DNA from: Paraburkholderia sartisoli
Lineage (GTDB): Bacteria; Pseudomonadota; Gammaproteobacteria; Burkholderiales; Burkholderiaceae
Direction: 5' to 3'
DNA length: 64,000 nucleotides
Assembly (NCBI RefSeq): GCF_900107685.1
Contig: NZ_FNRQ01000003.1
Coordinates: forward strand, 124,001 to 188,000
The notes beneath the pieces are model-generated. The model searched no databases. It was given only the letters and a program-made list of their open reading frames with translations, and was not told where the DNA came from. The position numbers and the translations under genes are program-made. Shown in pieces: positions 1-8,200 of this stretch. Every line of letters starts with the position of its first letter. Position 1 is the first letter of the stretch.

Positions 1-939
1 AAGATCGACGATGACGACTACTGGGTCGCGCTCGATCGCGACCAGCTCGACAACGTCACCGGCCTGCAGTGGGCGGGATGGGGCATCTTCGCGCTCGCGC
101 TTTCGCTGTTCGGCGCGGCGTTCATCACCAGTCTCGTGAACAGGCCGTTCGCGCGGCTCGCGATGGCCGCGCGCAAGGTGGGTTCCGGGCAGTCGCCCGA
201 GCCGCTGCCCGAACGCGGCATGGGCGTCGCCGCGGAAACGAACCGCAGCTTCAACCAGATGGTGACCGACCTCGAACAGCTCGAGGCCGATCGCGCGTTG
301 ATGCTCGCTGGCATTTCGCACGACCTGCGCACCCCGCTCGCTCGCCTGCGGCTCGAAACGGAAATGAGCCCGTCCGACCAGAACACGAAAGACGCGATGG
401 TCGACGACATCGAACAGATGGACATGATCATCGGCCGGTTCCTGGATTACGCGCGCCCCGTGCAGAGAATGACGGAACCTGTCGACCTTTCCATCATCGC
501 AGGCGAAGTGGCCGCGCGCATGACAAGCGAAGACGGCATGCGTCTCGTGACGCGGCTCGCGCCGTCGGCGGTGGTCGAGGCGGACGAAACGGACATGCGG
601 CGCGTCGTTGGCAATCTGGTCGAGAACGCGCGCAAGTACGGCTTGAGCGACGGCGACGGCATTCCGCGCGTCGTCATCGAAACGCGGGTGTCGCATTCGC
701 GCGTGGAACTGTCCGTGGTCGACGAAGGGCCTGGCATTCCCGAAGACCAGCTCGCGCTTGTCACACGACCGTTCTATCGTGTGAATTCGGCGCGTAGCCA
801 GGCGAACGGCACCGGGCTCGGCATGGCGATCGTGCAGCGGCTGGTGAGCCGGTATCGCGGCTCGCTGCGTCTGCGCAACCGGACGCCCGGCCCCGGGCTC
901 GAAGTCACGATCGACTTCCCGCTCGCGAAAGGCGTCTGA
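1..939 (+). CDS. EnvZ/OmpR-type sensor histidine kinase, 5'-truncated by window edge
   Basis: The C-terminal 312 residues of a membrane sensor kinase; the start lies before the window. In order: the end of a periplasmic region, a hydrophobic segment (window residues about 24-42), a HAMP-like stretch, the HisKA H-box ISHDLRTPLARLRLE, and an HATPase domain with the N-box NLVENARKYG, the G1 box DEGPGIP and GTGLGMAIV. It should autophosphorylate on the H-box histidine and phosphorylate an OmpR-type regulator, presumably encoded just upstream outside the window. The length and box spacing fit EnvZ/RstB-type kinases. The osmosensing role is inferred from family resemblance only. Confidence 0.9.
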   Translation, partial: KIDDDDYWVALDRDQLDNVTGLQWAGWGIFALALSLFGAAFITSLVNRPFARLAMAARKVGSGQSPEPLPERGMGVAAETNRSFNQMVTDLEQLEADRALMLAGISHDLRTPLARLRLETEMSPSDQNTKDAMVDDIEQMDMIIGRFLDYARPVQRMTEPVDLSIIAGEVAARMTSEDGMRLVTRLAPSAVVEADETDMRRVVGNLVENARKYGLSDGDGIPRVVIETRVSHSRVELSVVDEGPGIPEDQLALVTRPFYRVNSARSQANGTGLGMAIVQRLVSRYRGSLRLRNRTPGPGLEVTIDFPLAKGV

Positions 940-1054
940 TTGCCTTCCGGATTCAGCGCGAGGCGGCAACCGTTCGACACCCAAAAATGGAGACGCATGG
1001 CCTTGTCTATTGGGCCAGTGAAAAAAACCTATCCCGTTTGTTAGTTAAAAACTA

Positions 1055-1083
1055 TTGATTTAATTGTTTAATAGAGTTATAGT
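1055..1083 (+). promoter_or_regulatory. Probable ahpC promoter
   Basis: An AT-rich island in GC-rich DNA carries TTGATT (1055-1060), a 17-bp spacer and TATAGT (1078-1083), a good sigma-70 arrangement about 90 bp before ahpC. The arms CTATT (1052-1056) and AATAG (1070-1074) form an inverted repeat across the promoter. Their ATAG/CTAT character recalls OxyR contact tetranucleotides, so peroxide control by OxyR is plausible but not shown. Confidence 0.6.
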
Positions 1084-1172
1084 GGGCCTCGAGTAACGTC
1101 TTGTCCGTTACAGCGAGCAGGCAGCCTGAACAGATTGCAGATTGTTTTTTCAACACACACAGGAGTATCCGC

Positions 1173-1721
1173 ATGAAAACCGTGGGCGATAAACTCGAAG
1201 CTTTCACCGTCACCGCAGCCAAGCCGGGCTTCAACAATCATGAAGAAAACGGCGTGTCGGCGTTCGAAGAAATCACCGAACAGTCGTTCCCGGGCAAGTG
1301 GAAGATCATCTACTTTTACCCGAAGGATTTCACGTTCGTGTGCCCGACGGAAATCGTCGAATTCGGCAAGCTCGCCAGGGATTTCGCGGAACGTGACGCC
1401 GTTCTGCTCGGCGGCAGCGTCGACAACGAATTCGTCAAGCTCGCATGGCGCCGTGAGCACAAGGACCTGAGCAAGCTGAACCACTACTCGTTCGGCGACG
1501 TGAAGGGCGAACTGATCGATCAGCTCGGCGTGCGCGACAAGGAAGCCGGCGTGGCACTGCGCGCTACGTTCGTGGTCGACCCGGACAACACGATCCAGCA
1601 CGTTTCGGTGAACAACCTGAACGTCGGCCGTAACCCGGAAGAAGTGCTGCGTATTCTCGACGGTCTGCAAACGGACGAACTGTGCCCGTGCAACCGTGCA
1701 GTGGGCGGCGCAACGCTGTAA
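1173..1721 (+). CDS. ahpC: Alkyl hydroperoxide reductase C (peroxiredoxin)
   Basis: A 182-residue typical 2-Cys peroxiredoxin that reduces H2O2, organic peroxides and peroxynitrite in the cytoplasm. The peroxidatic Cys57 lies in DFTFVCPTE; two C-terminal cysteines, C171 and C173, form a CPC motif. That CPC arrangement is the AhpD-coupled mycobacterial type rather than the AhpF-coupled enteric type, which fits ahpD lying directly downstream. The ATG at 1173 was chosen because AGGAG sits at 1161-1165; the longer in-frame start at 1101 lies in the leader and lacks a ribosome site. A hairpin with a T-run separates it from ahpD. Confidence 0.95.
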   Translation: MKTVGDKLEAFTVTAAKPGFNNHEENGVSAFEEITEQSFPGKWKIIYFYPKDFTFVCPTEIVEFGKLARDFAERDAVLLGGSVDNEFVKLAWRREHKDLSKLNHYSFGDVKGELIDQLGVRDKEAGVALRATFVVDPDNTIQHVSVNNLNVGRNPEEVLRILDGLQTDELCPCNRAVGGATL

Positions 1722-1733
1722 GCATCTGCAGTG

Positions 1734-1771
1734 AAAAGCCCGCTAAGCTTGAAAGAGCCGCGGGCTTTTTT
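1734..1771 (+). terminator. Intrinsic terminator/attenuator between ahpC and ahpD
   Basis: A perfect 10-bp stem (AAAAGCCCGC at 1734-1743 with GCGGGCTTTT at 1760-1769), a 16-base loop, and a T-run. It lies inside the apparent ahpC-ahpD operon, 25 bp before ahpD, so ahpD may be expressed by partial read-through. Confidence 0.75.
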
Positions 1772-1796
1772 ATCGGCGATCTGATAGGAGATATCA

Positions 1797-2321
1797 ATGG
1801 AATTTCTGGCTTCGATTAAAGAACTCGTTCCCGATTACGCGAAAGATATCCGCCTGAATCTGGACGGCACGATTGCCCGCTCGTCGCTGGAAGGCACGGA
1901 TGCGATCGGCGTCGCGCTGGCCGCGGCGTTCGCGGCGAAGAGCCACGTGATCGTCGATGCGATCCGCAATTCGGGCGCGTTGCCGCCGGAAGAAATCAAC
2001 GGCGTGCTGACGGCCGCCGCGTTGATGGGCATGAACAACGTGTGGTATCCGTATCTCGAGATGGCCGACAACGCCGACCTCAAGACACAACCGGCTGGCC
2101 TGCGGATGAACGCGTACGCGTCGCACGGCGGCGTGGACAAGCGTCGCTTCGAGATGTACGCGCTCGCGGCATCGATCATCGGCAAGTGCCACTTCTGCGT
2201 GAAATCGCACGCGGAGAACCTGGTCGCCGACGGCGTGAGCGCCACGCAACTGCGCGACGTTGGTCGTATCGCTGCCGTGATCAACGCAGCGGCGCTGGTG
2301 ATCGCGGCCGAAGGGAAGTAA
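1797..2321 (+). CDS. ahpD: Alkylhydroperoxidase AhpD
   Basis: A 174-residue AhpD/CMD-fold protein. The active-site CHFC (C131, C134) is followed by H138, the same CxxC-x3-H spacing as characterised AhpD. In the best-studied pathway AhpD reduces AhpC using electrons from lipoylated dihydrolipoamide succinyltransferase and Lpd; it also has weak peroxidase activity. A strong AGGAG lies a few bases before the ATG. It is the partner of ahpC upstream. No AhpF gene is visible in the window, which supports AhpD as the reductant for AhpC. Confidence 0.93.
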   Translation: MEFLASIKELVPDYAKDIRLNLDGTIARSSLEGTDAIGVALAAAFAAKSHVIVDAIRNSGALPPEEINGVLTAAALMGMNNVWYPYLEMADNADLKTQPAGLRMNAYASHGGVDKRRFEMYALAASIIGKCHFCVKSHAENLVADGVSATQLRDVGRIAAVINAAALVIAAEGK

Positions 2322-2334
2322 GTCGCCGTGTCAT

Positions 2335-2369
2335 GACGCCCGGGCCTTATCTGGCCTTTACCGGGCGTC
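2335..2369 (+). terminator. Stem-loop after ahpD
   Basis: GACGCCCGG (2335-2343) pairs perfectly with CCGGGCGTC (2361-2369), with an additional GCC/GGC inside the loop. There is no T-run directly after it, so it is either a weak terminator or an RNA 3'-end stabiliser for the ahpCD message. Confidence 0.5.
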
Positions 2370-2383
2370 TGACAGCGCAATAA

Positions 2384-2429
2384 AAAACGCCACCGGCTTT
2401 CAGGCTACCCGTCTCACAAAGGTGTTGGA
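2384..2429 (+). repeat. Left inverted repeat of the nucleotidyltransferase insert
   Basis: This 46-bp segment matches the reverse complement of 3754-3799 at 38 of 46 positions without gaps (counted by eye). Shared blocks include AAAACGCCAC at the outer end, CTACCCGT in the middle and CACAAAGGTG near the inner end. The two copies face each other around a single gene. Confidence 0.75.
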
Positions 2430-2720
2430 AAACGGGCATTAATTCATCAGATCCCGCCCCGTATCTACGTTAGCGGGATTTCACTTTGCCGGAAATATCT
2501 ACGGGAGATAGCAGCGAGGGCGTCTACCCCTCGCCAGGTCCCCTACGGGCTCTCCCAACGCTCCATTGTCACGTAGTCTGCCCGAGGTGACCGACCTGCG
2601 GGTCAACTTCTGCGAGAACCCGCATGCGCGAATTTTGGCGTCTTGCCAAAGATGGTCAGTAAGCGCAACGACTCGTCCTGATTGTCGTTTAAAAATTAAG
2701 CAATTGAAATATATAACGTT
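2430..2720. other. Hairpin-rich non-coding segment upstream of the nucleotidyltransferase
   Basis: No credible gene on either strand. Several short perfect stems occur in order: ATCCCGC/GCGGGAT (2451-2479); an outer GGGAGA/TCTCCC (2503-2556) enclosing GCGAGGG/CCCTCGC (2514-2534); TGACC/GGTCA (2588-2605); TTTGGC/GCCAAA (2634-2650). Composition then turns AT-rich from about 2690, with a possible promoter (TTTAAA 2688-2693, TATATA 2710-2715). It may be a structured leader or a small RNA; short stems also arise by chance in GC-rich DNA. Confidence 0.35.
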
Positions 2721-2755
2721 TCGGTATATTTTGTGAAAACATTTGTTTATACCGA
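2721..2755 (+). repeat. Inverted repeat spanning the nucleotidyltransferase start codon
   Basis: TCGGTATA (2721-2728) and TATACCGA (2748-2755) are perfect 8-bp arms separated by 19 bases that contain the GTG start at 2733. It could be an autoregulatory operator or an mRNA hairpin that hides the start. Confidence 0.6.
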
Positions 2756-3713
2756 ACAGCACATGCTCGAGCTCGCAGATGATGTAATGAGGCAGTACAT
2801 TGACGCCTCGTCCGCCTTCACCGCCCTGGAGGAAGCCGAACGGGAGCAGTCGCATGTGCGGGGAGGGATGTACTGGCACAAAGGGCATAGCTCCGCGCCC
2901 GATGACTTCTATCTCGTGCGCACCACGCCGTCTGGCAGCGAGAAAAGCCTTGGTTCCCGCTCCGGGGATACGGAACGGATCTACAACACGTTCCAGGCGC
3001 GCAAGCGTGAGGCACAGACACGGGTGTCCGGCTTACGCGAAGCTGTGGAAAAGCAGAGCCGGATGAACAGGGCTCTGCGCGTGGGGCGAGTGAACCCGTT
3101 GATTGTCGACCTGCTCAACCGGCTCGCTACTTCGGGGTTGCGCGACCATTTTCGGGTGATTGGCACCCACGCCCTTTACGCATATGAATCAGCGGCGGGC
3201 GTACGTGTCGACAACGCGACTATTGCGACCCAGGATATTGATCTGCTGTGGGATGTCCGCAAGCGTGTCCAGTTCGCCACCGCATTGAAGAAGCTCGATA
3301 GCTCGATGCTCGGGGTTCTGCGCAAGGTGGATCCCACCTTCAGGGTACGGGACTCGCAAAAATACACAGCAGTCAACAAGGATGGCTTCGAAGTGGACAT
3401 CCTCCGGCGAGAGACGACGGCCGATGACCCGCATCCGGTGCAACTCAGTGACGACGAAAACGACTTCTGGGTGACCCAGGCACCACGTGCGCAAGAGTTG
3501 CTCGATTGCGCGGCTTTTTCTGCTGTGATTGTGGCGACCAACGGCAACATGGCCCGAATGGAAACGCTCGAGCCGATGGCCTTCGTCCGGTTCAAGCGCT
3601 GGATGGGTAGTCTGAAAGACCGCGACACCCTGAAGCGCCGGCGGGATGTCTCACAGGCGGAGGTGGTTGAGAAGATGGTTCAGGAATATCTTCCCCAGTG
3701 GGATAGGAAGTGA
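2733..3713 (+). CDS. NTP_transf_8-type nucleotidyltransferase fold protein
   Basis: A 326-residue protein resembling the GSU2403/NTP_transf_8 family of polymerase-beta-fold nucleotidyltransferases. An N-terminal helical region (about 1-115) precedes the catalytic core. The core has IGTHALYAYE (143-152) as the G[ST] nucleotide-binding motif, QDIDLL with D168 and D170 as the metal pair, and FEVDIL with D222 as the third acid. All three acids are present, so it looks active. The family's substrate is not established; related MNT-type enzymes include toxins and antitoxins. The GTG at 2733 is the most upstream start in an AT-rich zone and has no Shine-Dalgarno; the ATG at 2763 is the alternative. 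No partner gene is adjacent. Confidence 0.75.
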   Translation: MKTFVYTEQHMLELADDVMRQYIDASSAFTALEEAEREQSHVRGGMYWHKGHSSAPDDFYLVRTTPSGSEKSLGSRSGDTERIYNTFQARKREAQTRVSGLREAVEKQSRMNRALRVGRVNPLIVDLLNRLATSGLRDHFRVIGTHALYAYESAAGVRVDNATIATQDIDLLWDVRKRVQFATALKKLDSSMLGVLRKVDPTFRVRDSQKYTAVNKDGFEVDILRRETTADDPHPVQLSDDENDFWVTQAPRAQELLDCAAFSAVIVATNGNMARMETLEPMAFVRFKRWMGSLKDRDTLKRRRDVSQAEVVEKMVQEYLPQWDRK

Positions 3714-3753
3714 GCCCCGAAAAAGACGCTCAATAACCTGTGTTCGGGCCGTC

Positions 3754-3799
3754 TCCAGCACCTTTGTGGAACGGGTAGACTTTCAGCCCGTGGCGTTTT
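3754..3799 (-). repeat. Right inverted repeat of the nucleotidyltransferase insert
   Basis: Reverse-complement partner of 2384-2429 (38/46 identical by eye). It begins 40 bp after the nucleotidyltransferase stop codon, and its outer end lies 79 bp before the ispF stop codon. No T-rich intrinsic terminator is visible in this gap. Confidence 0.75.
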
Positions 3800-3878
3800 C
3801 ATTCACTCAAAAGCTTGCGTGCGACATCCAGCGGGCCCGTGTACAACACCCGCCGCAAAGCAAAGCATCGCAACGCGA

Positions 3879-4358
3879 TCAAACGCGCGACAGCAGCACC
3901 GCCGCCTGCGCTTCGATCCCCTCGCCGCGCCCGAGATAACCCAGCTTCTCGTTGGTCTTCGCCTTCACGTTGACGCGATCCAGCGGCAGATTCAGGTCTT
4001 CGGCGATGTTCGCGCGCATCGCGTCGATATGCGGCGCGAGTTTCGGCGCCTGCGCGATCACCGTGCTGTCGACGTTGCCGATCGCAAAACCCGCTTCGGT
4101 CACCCGCTTCACGCACTCGCGCAGCAGCACGCGGGAGTTCGCGCCCTTGAAGCGCTCGTCCGTATCGGAAAAGTGACGGCCGATGTCGCCCATCGCCGCC
4201 GCGCCGAAGAGCGCGTCGGTGATCGCGTGCAGCAGCACGTCGGCGTCGGAATGGCCGAGCAGTCCACGCTCGTAAGGCACCGTCACGCCACCGATGATGA
4301 GCGGGCGCCCCGAGACGAGCGCGTGTACGTCGTAGCCCTGTCCGATCCTGATATCCAT
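3879..4358 (-). CDS. ispF: 2-C-methyl-D-erythritol 2,4-cyclodiphosphate synthase
   Basis: A 159-residue cytoplasmic trimeric enzyme of the MEP isoprenoid pathway. It converts CDP-ME 2-phosphate to ME-cPP with loss of CMP. The N-terminal [10 protein letters not shown] contains the zinc ligands D10 and H12; [16 protein letters not shown] and the C-terminal [16 protein letters not shown] are family signatures. Length is normal. It lies 33 bp downstream of ispD on the same strand, so the two are probably co-transcribed, as in many proteobacteria. Confidence 0.97.
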   Translation of the reverse strand: MDIRIGQGYDVHALVSGRPLIIGGVTVPYERGLLGHSDADVLLHAITDALFGAAAMGDIGRHFSDTDERFKGANSRVLLRECVKRVTEAGFAIGNVDSTVIAQAPKLAPHIDAMRANIAEDLNLPLDRVNVKAKTNEKLGYLGRGEGIEAQAAVLLSRV

Positions 4359-4391
4359 ATGCTCTTTAACCTGTCGTCGTACGTTGTTGAA

Positions 4392-5102
4392 TCAGGAAGC
4401 CGCTGGCCGGCTGAGAATCGCATCCGCGAGATCGAAGTCTTCGGGATACGTGACCTTGAAGTTGCGCAGGCTACCCTGCACGAGGCGTGGCGCGTGGCCG
4501 AGCCATTCGATCGCGCTCGCTTCGTCGGTGAGATCGTGGCCGTCCTGCTGCGCGCGCAGGATCGCCTCGCGCAGCATGCCAACGCGAAACATCTGCGGCG
4601 TCTGCGCCTGCCACAGGCCGTCGCGGGCCTCCGTGCGGGCGATCCGGTTGTCGCTGTCCGGCGTGATGCGCTTTAACGTGTCGGCGGCGGGCAACGCCAT
4701 GATGCCACCCACCGGGTCGTCCTTGAGCGCCGCGACCAGCGAGCGGATCAACGCCGCCGTGATCCCGGGGCGCGCGGCGTCATGCACCAGAACCCAGTCG
4801 TCGTCGCCGGCGCCGAATTCGGCGAGCGCGTGCAGGCCGTTCAGCACCGATGCCTGGCGCGACGCCCCGCCCGTGCGGCGCACCGCGAAGCGCAGGCCGG
4901 CAAAACGGCGGGCGTCGAAATGCTGGTCGTCGGGGGCGATCACCACGAGCGTCTGCGCGAATTCGCTGCACGCATCGAACGCGGCCAGCGAGTAATGAAG
5001 CATGTCCCGGCCCGCGACGGTGCGGTACTGCTTGGGCATCGCGGCGCCTGAGCGGCTGCCGGTTCCCGCGGATGGGATCAGGGCAAAAAGACGTGAAGTC
5101 AC
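4392..5102 (-). CDS. ispD: 2-C-methyl-D-erythritol 4-phosphate cytidylyltransferase
   Basis: A 236-residue nucleotidyltransferase of the MEP pathway that makes CDP-ME from MEP and CTP. The N-terminal glycine-rich CTP loop is [13 protein letters not shown] followed by [15 protein letters not shown] is the second signature. The GTG at 5102 (protein begins with TSRLFALIP after the initiator) matches the usual family N-terminus; an in-frame TTG at 5126 would add eight residues. Neither has a clear Shine-Dalgarno. It heads the ispD-ispF pair and is divergent from mfd. Confidence 0.95.
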   Translation of the reverse strand: MTSRLFALIPSAGTGSRSGAAMPKQYRTVAGRDMLHYSLAAFDACSEFAQTLVVIAPDDQHFDARRFAGLRFAVRRTGGASRQASVLNGLHALAEFGAGDDDWVLVHDAARPGITAALIRSLVAALKDDPVGGIMALPAADTLKRITPDSDNRIARTEARDGLWQAQTPQMFRVGMLREAILRAQQDGHDLTDEASAIEWLGHAPRLVQGSLRNFKVTYPEDFDLADAILSRPAAS

Positions 5103-5119
5103 GAGGGCGAACGCCGGGA

Positions 5120-5148
5120 AAGTCAAAGTGAAGGACGGATTTTATAAT
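5120..5148 (+). promoter_or_regulatory. Possible mfd promoter
   Basis: A consensus -10 TATAAT at 5143-5148 lies in the ispD/mfd divergent gap, about 70 bp before the mfd ATG. The -35 position (AAGTCA, 5120-5125) is weak. Confidence 0.4.
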
Positions 5149-5220
5149 AGGTCCTTCGCGTCCACGTCGAGACGCGCGTAAACTTGCCGCTCACGTGTGA
5201 GCCAGGGCTGCCTTTTTGTT

Positions 5221-8200
5221 ATGCCAGATATCGCCGTTTCATCGCAGTCCACCCCGCCCGTCGCGCTGGTCAAGGCCGGGCAGCGTTTCGCCTTCGACGG
5301 CACGCACGGCTCGTCCGATGCGCTTCTGATCGCCCGCTATCACCTCGCTTACCGCGAGCAGGTGCCGCTTCTGGCGGTGGTCTGCGCGAGCGCGGTCGAT
5401 GCGCAGCGTCTCACCCAGGAAATCGCGTTCTTCGCGCCGGAAGCCCGCGTGCGGCTGCTTCCCGACTGGGAAACGCTGCCCTACGACACGTTCTCGCCGC
5501 ACCAGGACCTCGTCTCCGAACGGCTCGCGACGCTGCACGACCTGGGCGAAGGCCGCTGCGACATCCTGCTCGTGCCCGCCACGACCGCGCTGTACCGCAT
5601 GCCGCCGGCGTCCTTCATGGCCGCTTACACGTTCTCGTTCACCCAGGGCGAACGGCTCGACGAAGCGAAGCTGAAGTCGCAGCTGACGCTGGCGGGCTAC
5701 GAACATGTGAGCCAGGTCGTGCGGCCAGGCGAATACTGCGTACGCGGCTCGCTGATCGACCTGTTTCCGATGGGCTCGCCCCTGCCTTACCGGATCGACC
5801 TCTTCGACGACCAGGTCGACTCGATCCGCGCGTTCGATCCCGACACGCAGCGCAGCCTCTACCCGGTGCGTGACGTGCGCCTCCTGCCGGGCCGCGAATT
5901 TCCGTTCGACGAAGCGGCGCGCACCGCGTTTCGCAGCCGCTGGCGCGAGGTGTTCGAGGGCGACCCGAGCCGCGCGTCGATCTACAAGGACATCGGCAAT
6001 GGCGTGCCGTCGGCGGGGATTGAGTATTACCTGCCGCTCTTCTTCGACGATACGGCCACGCTCTTCCACTATCTGCCCGAAAACGCCCAGCTTGCGTTCG
6101 TCGGCGACCTGGATGCCGCGATCCGCCGCTTCACGAACGACACGAAGCAGCGCCACAACTTTCTGTCGCACGATCGCGACCGGCCGATTCTCGATCCGGC
6201 GCGCCTCTTTCTCTCCGACGAAGACTTCTTCACGCTCGCGAAGCCGTTCGCGCGCCTCGTGTTGCCGGGCAACGCGGGCGGCGGCTGGGCGACGCCGCTG
6301 CCGAACCTCGCGATCGACCGTCACGCCGAAGACCCGATTTCCGCGTTGCGCGCGTTCCTCGACACGACGCCACATCGCGTGATGTTCGCCGCCGAATCGG
6401 CGGGGCGACGCGAGACGATCATGCAGCTTTTCGTCGACAACCATCTGTTGCCGGCGTCGACGGACAGCTACGGCGACTGGCTCGCCACCGAAGCGCGTTT
6501 CGCGCTCGGCGTGGCGCCCCTCGCGAACGGCTTCGCGCTGCCCGCCGAAGGCATCGCGCTCATCACCGAGACCGAACTGTACGGCCCGCTCGCGCGCCGC
6601 GCGGGGCGACGCCGCCAGGAACAGGCGAGCAACGTCGACTCGATGGTGCGCGACCTGTCGGAGCTGAAGATCGGCGACCCGGTCGTGCATGCGCAGCACG
6701 GCATCGGCCGCTACATGGGCCTCGTGACGATGGATCTCGGCGAAGGCGACACCGAGTTCCTGCACCTCGAATACATGGGCGAGAGCAAGCTCTACGTGCC
6801 GGTGTCGCAACTGCACGTGATCTCGCGCTACAGCGGCGCCGATCCGGAAAGCGCGCCGCTGCATTCGCTCGGCTCGGGCCAGTGGGAAAAGGCCAAACGC
6901 AAGGCCGCGCAGCAGATCCGCGACACCGCCGCCGAACTGCTGAACCTGTATGCGCGCCGCGCGCTGCGTCAGGGTCACGCGTTCGCGCTGGAGCCGCGCG
7001 ACTACACGAAATTCGCCGAAAGCTTCGGCTTCGAGGAGACCCCCGATCAGGCCGCCGCGATCGCCGCCGTGATCGGCGACATGACGAGCGGCAAGCCGAT
7101 GGACCGCCTCGTGTGCGGCGACGTCGGTTTCGGCAAGACCGAAGTCGCGTTGCGCGCGGCGTTCATCGCGGTGCTCGGCGGCAAACAGGTCGCGCTGCTC
7201 TCGCCCACGACCCTGCTCGCCGAACAGCACACGCAGACGTTCACCGACCGCTTCTCCGACTGGCCGGTGCGCATCGCGGAACTGTCGCGCTTCAAGTCGA
7301 CGAAGGAAGTCAACGCGTCGATCCAGCAGATCAACGAAGGCACCGTCGACATCGTGATCGGCACCCACAAGCTGCTGTCGTCGGACGTGCAGTTCAAGCG
7401 GCTGGGTCTTGTCATCATCGACGAGGAACACCGGTTCGGCGTGCGCCAGAAAGAAGCGCTGAAGGCGCTGCGCGCCGAAGTCGACGTGCTGACGCTCACC
7501 GCCACGCCGATTCCGCGCACGCTCGGCATGGCGCTCGAGGGCCTGCGCGACTTCTCGATCATCGCGACCGCGCCGCAGAAACGCCTCGCGATCAAGACCT
7601 TCGTGCGTCGCGAGGAAGACGGCGTGATCCGCGAGGCGATGCTGCGCGAACTCAAGCGCGGCGGCCAGGTGTACTTCCTGCACAACGAAGTGGAGACGAT
7701 CGAAAACCGTCGCGCGATGCTCGAAGCGCTCGTGCCGGAAGCGCGCATCGCCGTCGCGCACGGACAGATGCACGAGCGCGAGCTCGAGCGCGTGATGCGC
7801 GATTTCGTCGCGCAACGGGCGAACGTGCTGCTGTGTACGACGATTATCGAAACCGGCATCGACGTGCCGAGCGCGAACACGATCCTGATCCATCGCGCCG
7901 ACAAGTTCGGGCTTGCGCAGCTGCATCAGTTGCGTGGCCGCGTCGGGCGCTCGCATCACCAGGCGTACTCGTATCTGCTCGTACACGATCCGCAAGGGCT
8001 CACGAAACAGGCACAGCGCCGTCTCGAAGCGATCCAGCAGATGGAGGAACTCGGCGCGGGCTTCTATCTCGCGATGCACGACCTCGAAATTCGCGGCACC
8101 GGCGAAGTGCTGGGCGACAAGCAATCGGGCGAAATTCAGGAGATCGGCTTCCAGCTCTACACCGACATGCTGAACGACGCGGTCAAGGCGCTGAAGGAAG

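Larger units (their letters stand above)
2384..3799. mobile_element. Candidate non-autonomous mobile unit carrying a nucleotidyltransferase gene
   Basis: A 1,416-bp interval is bounded by the 46-bp inverted repeats and interrupts the otherwise core order ahpCD / ispF-ispD. It contains one gene, an AT-rich promoter region unlike the surroundings, and about 290 bp of non-coding, hairpin-rich DNA. There is no transposase inside, so mobilisation would have to be in trans. No clear target-site duplication was found just outside the repeats. That it moves is an inference from the geometry; the repeats could instead be two copies of a dispersed intergenic repeat. Confidence 0.45.

Noticed and set aside
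2384..3799. Integron cassette / attC interpretation of the repeats around the nucleotidyltransferase
   Set aside because: The repeats lack the GTTRRRY/RYYYAAC core ends and lie at both sides in inverted, not direct, orientation.
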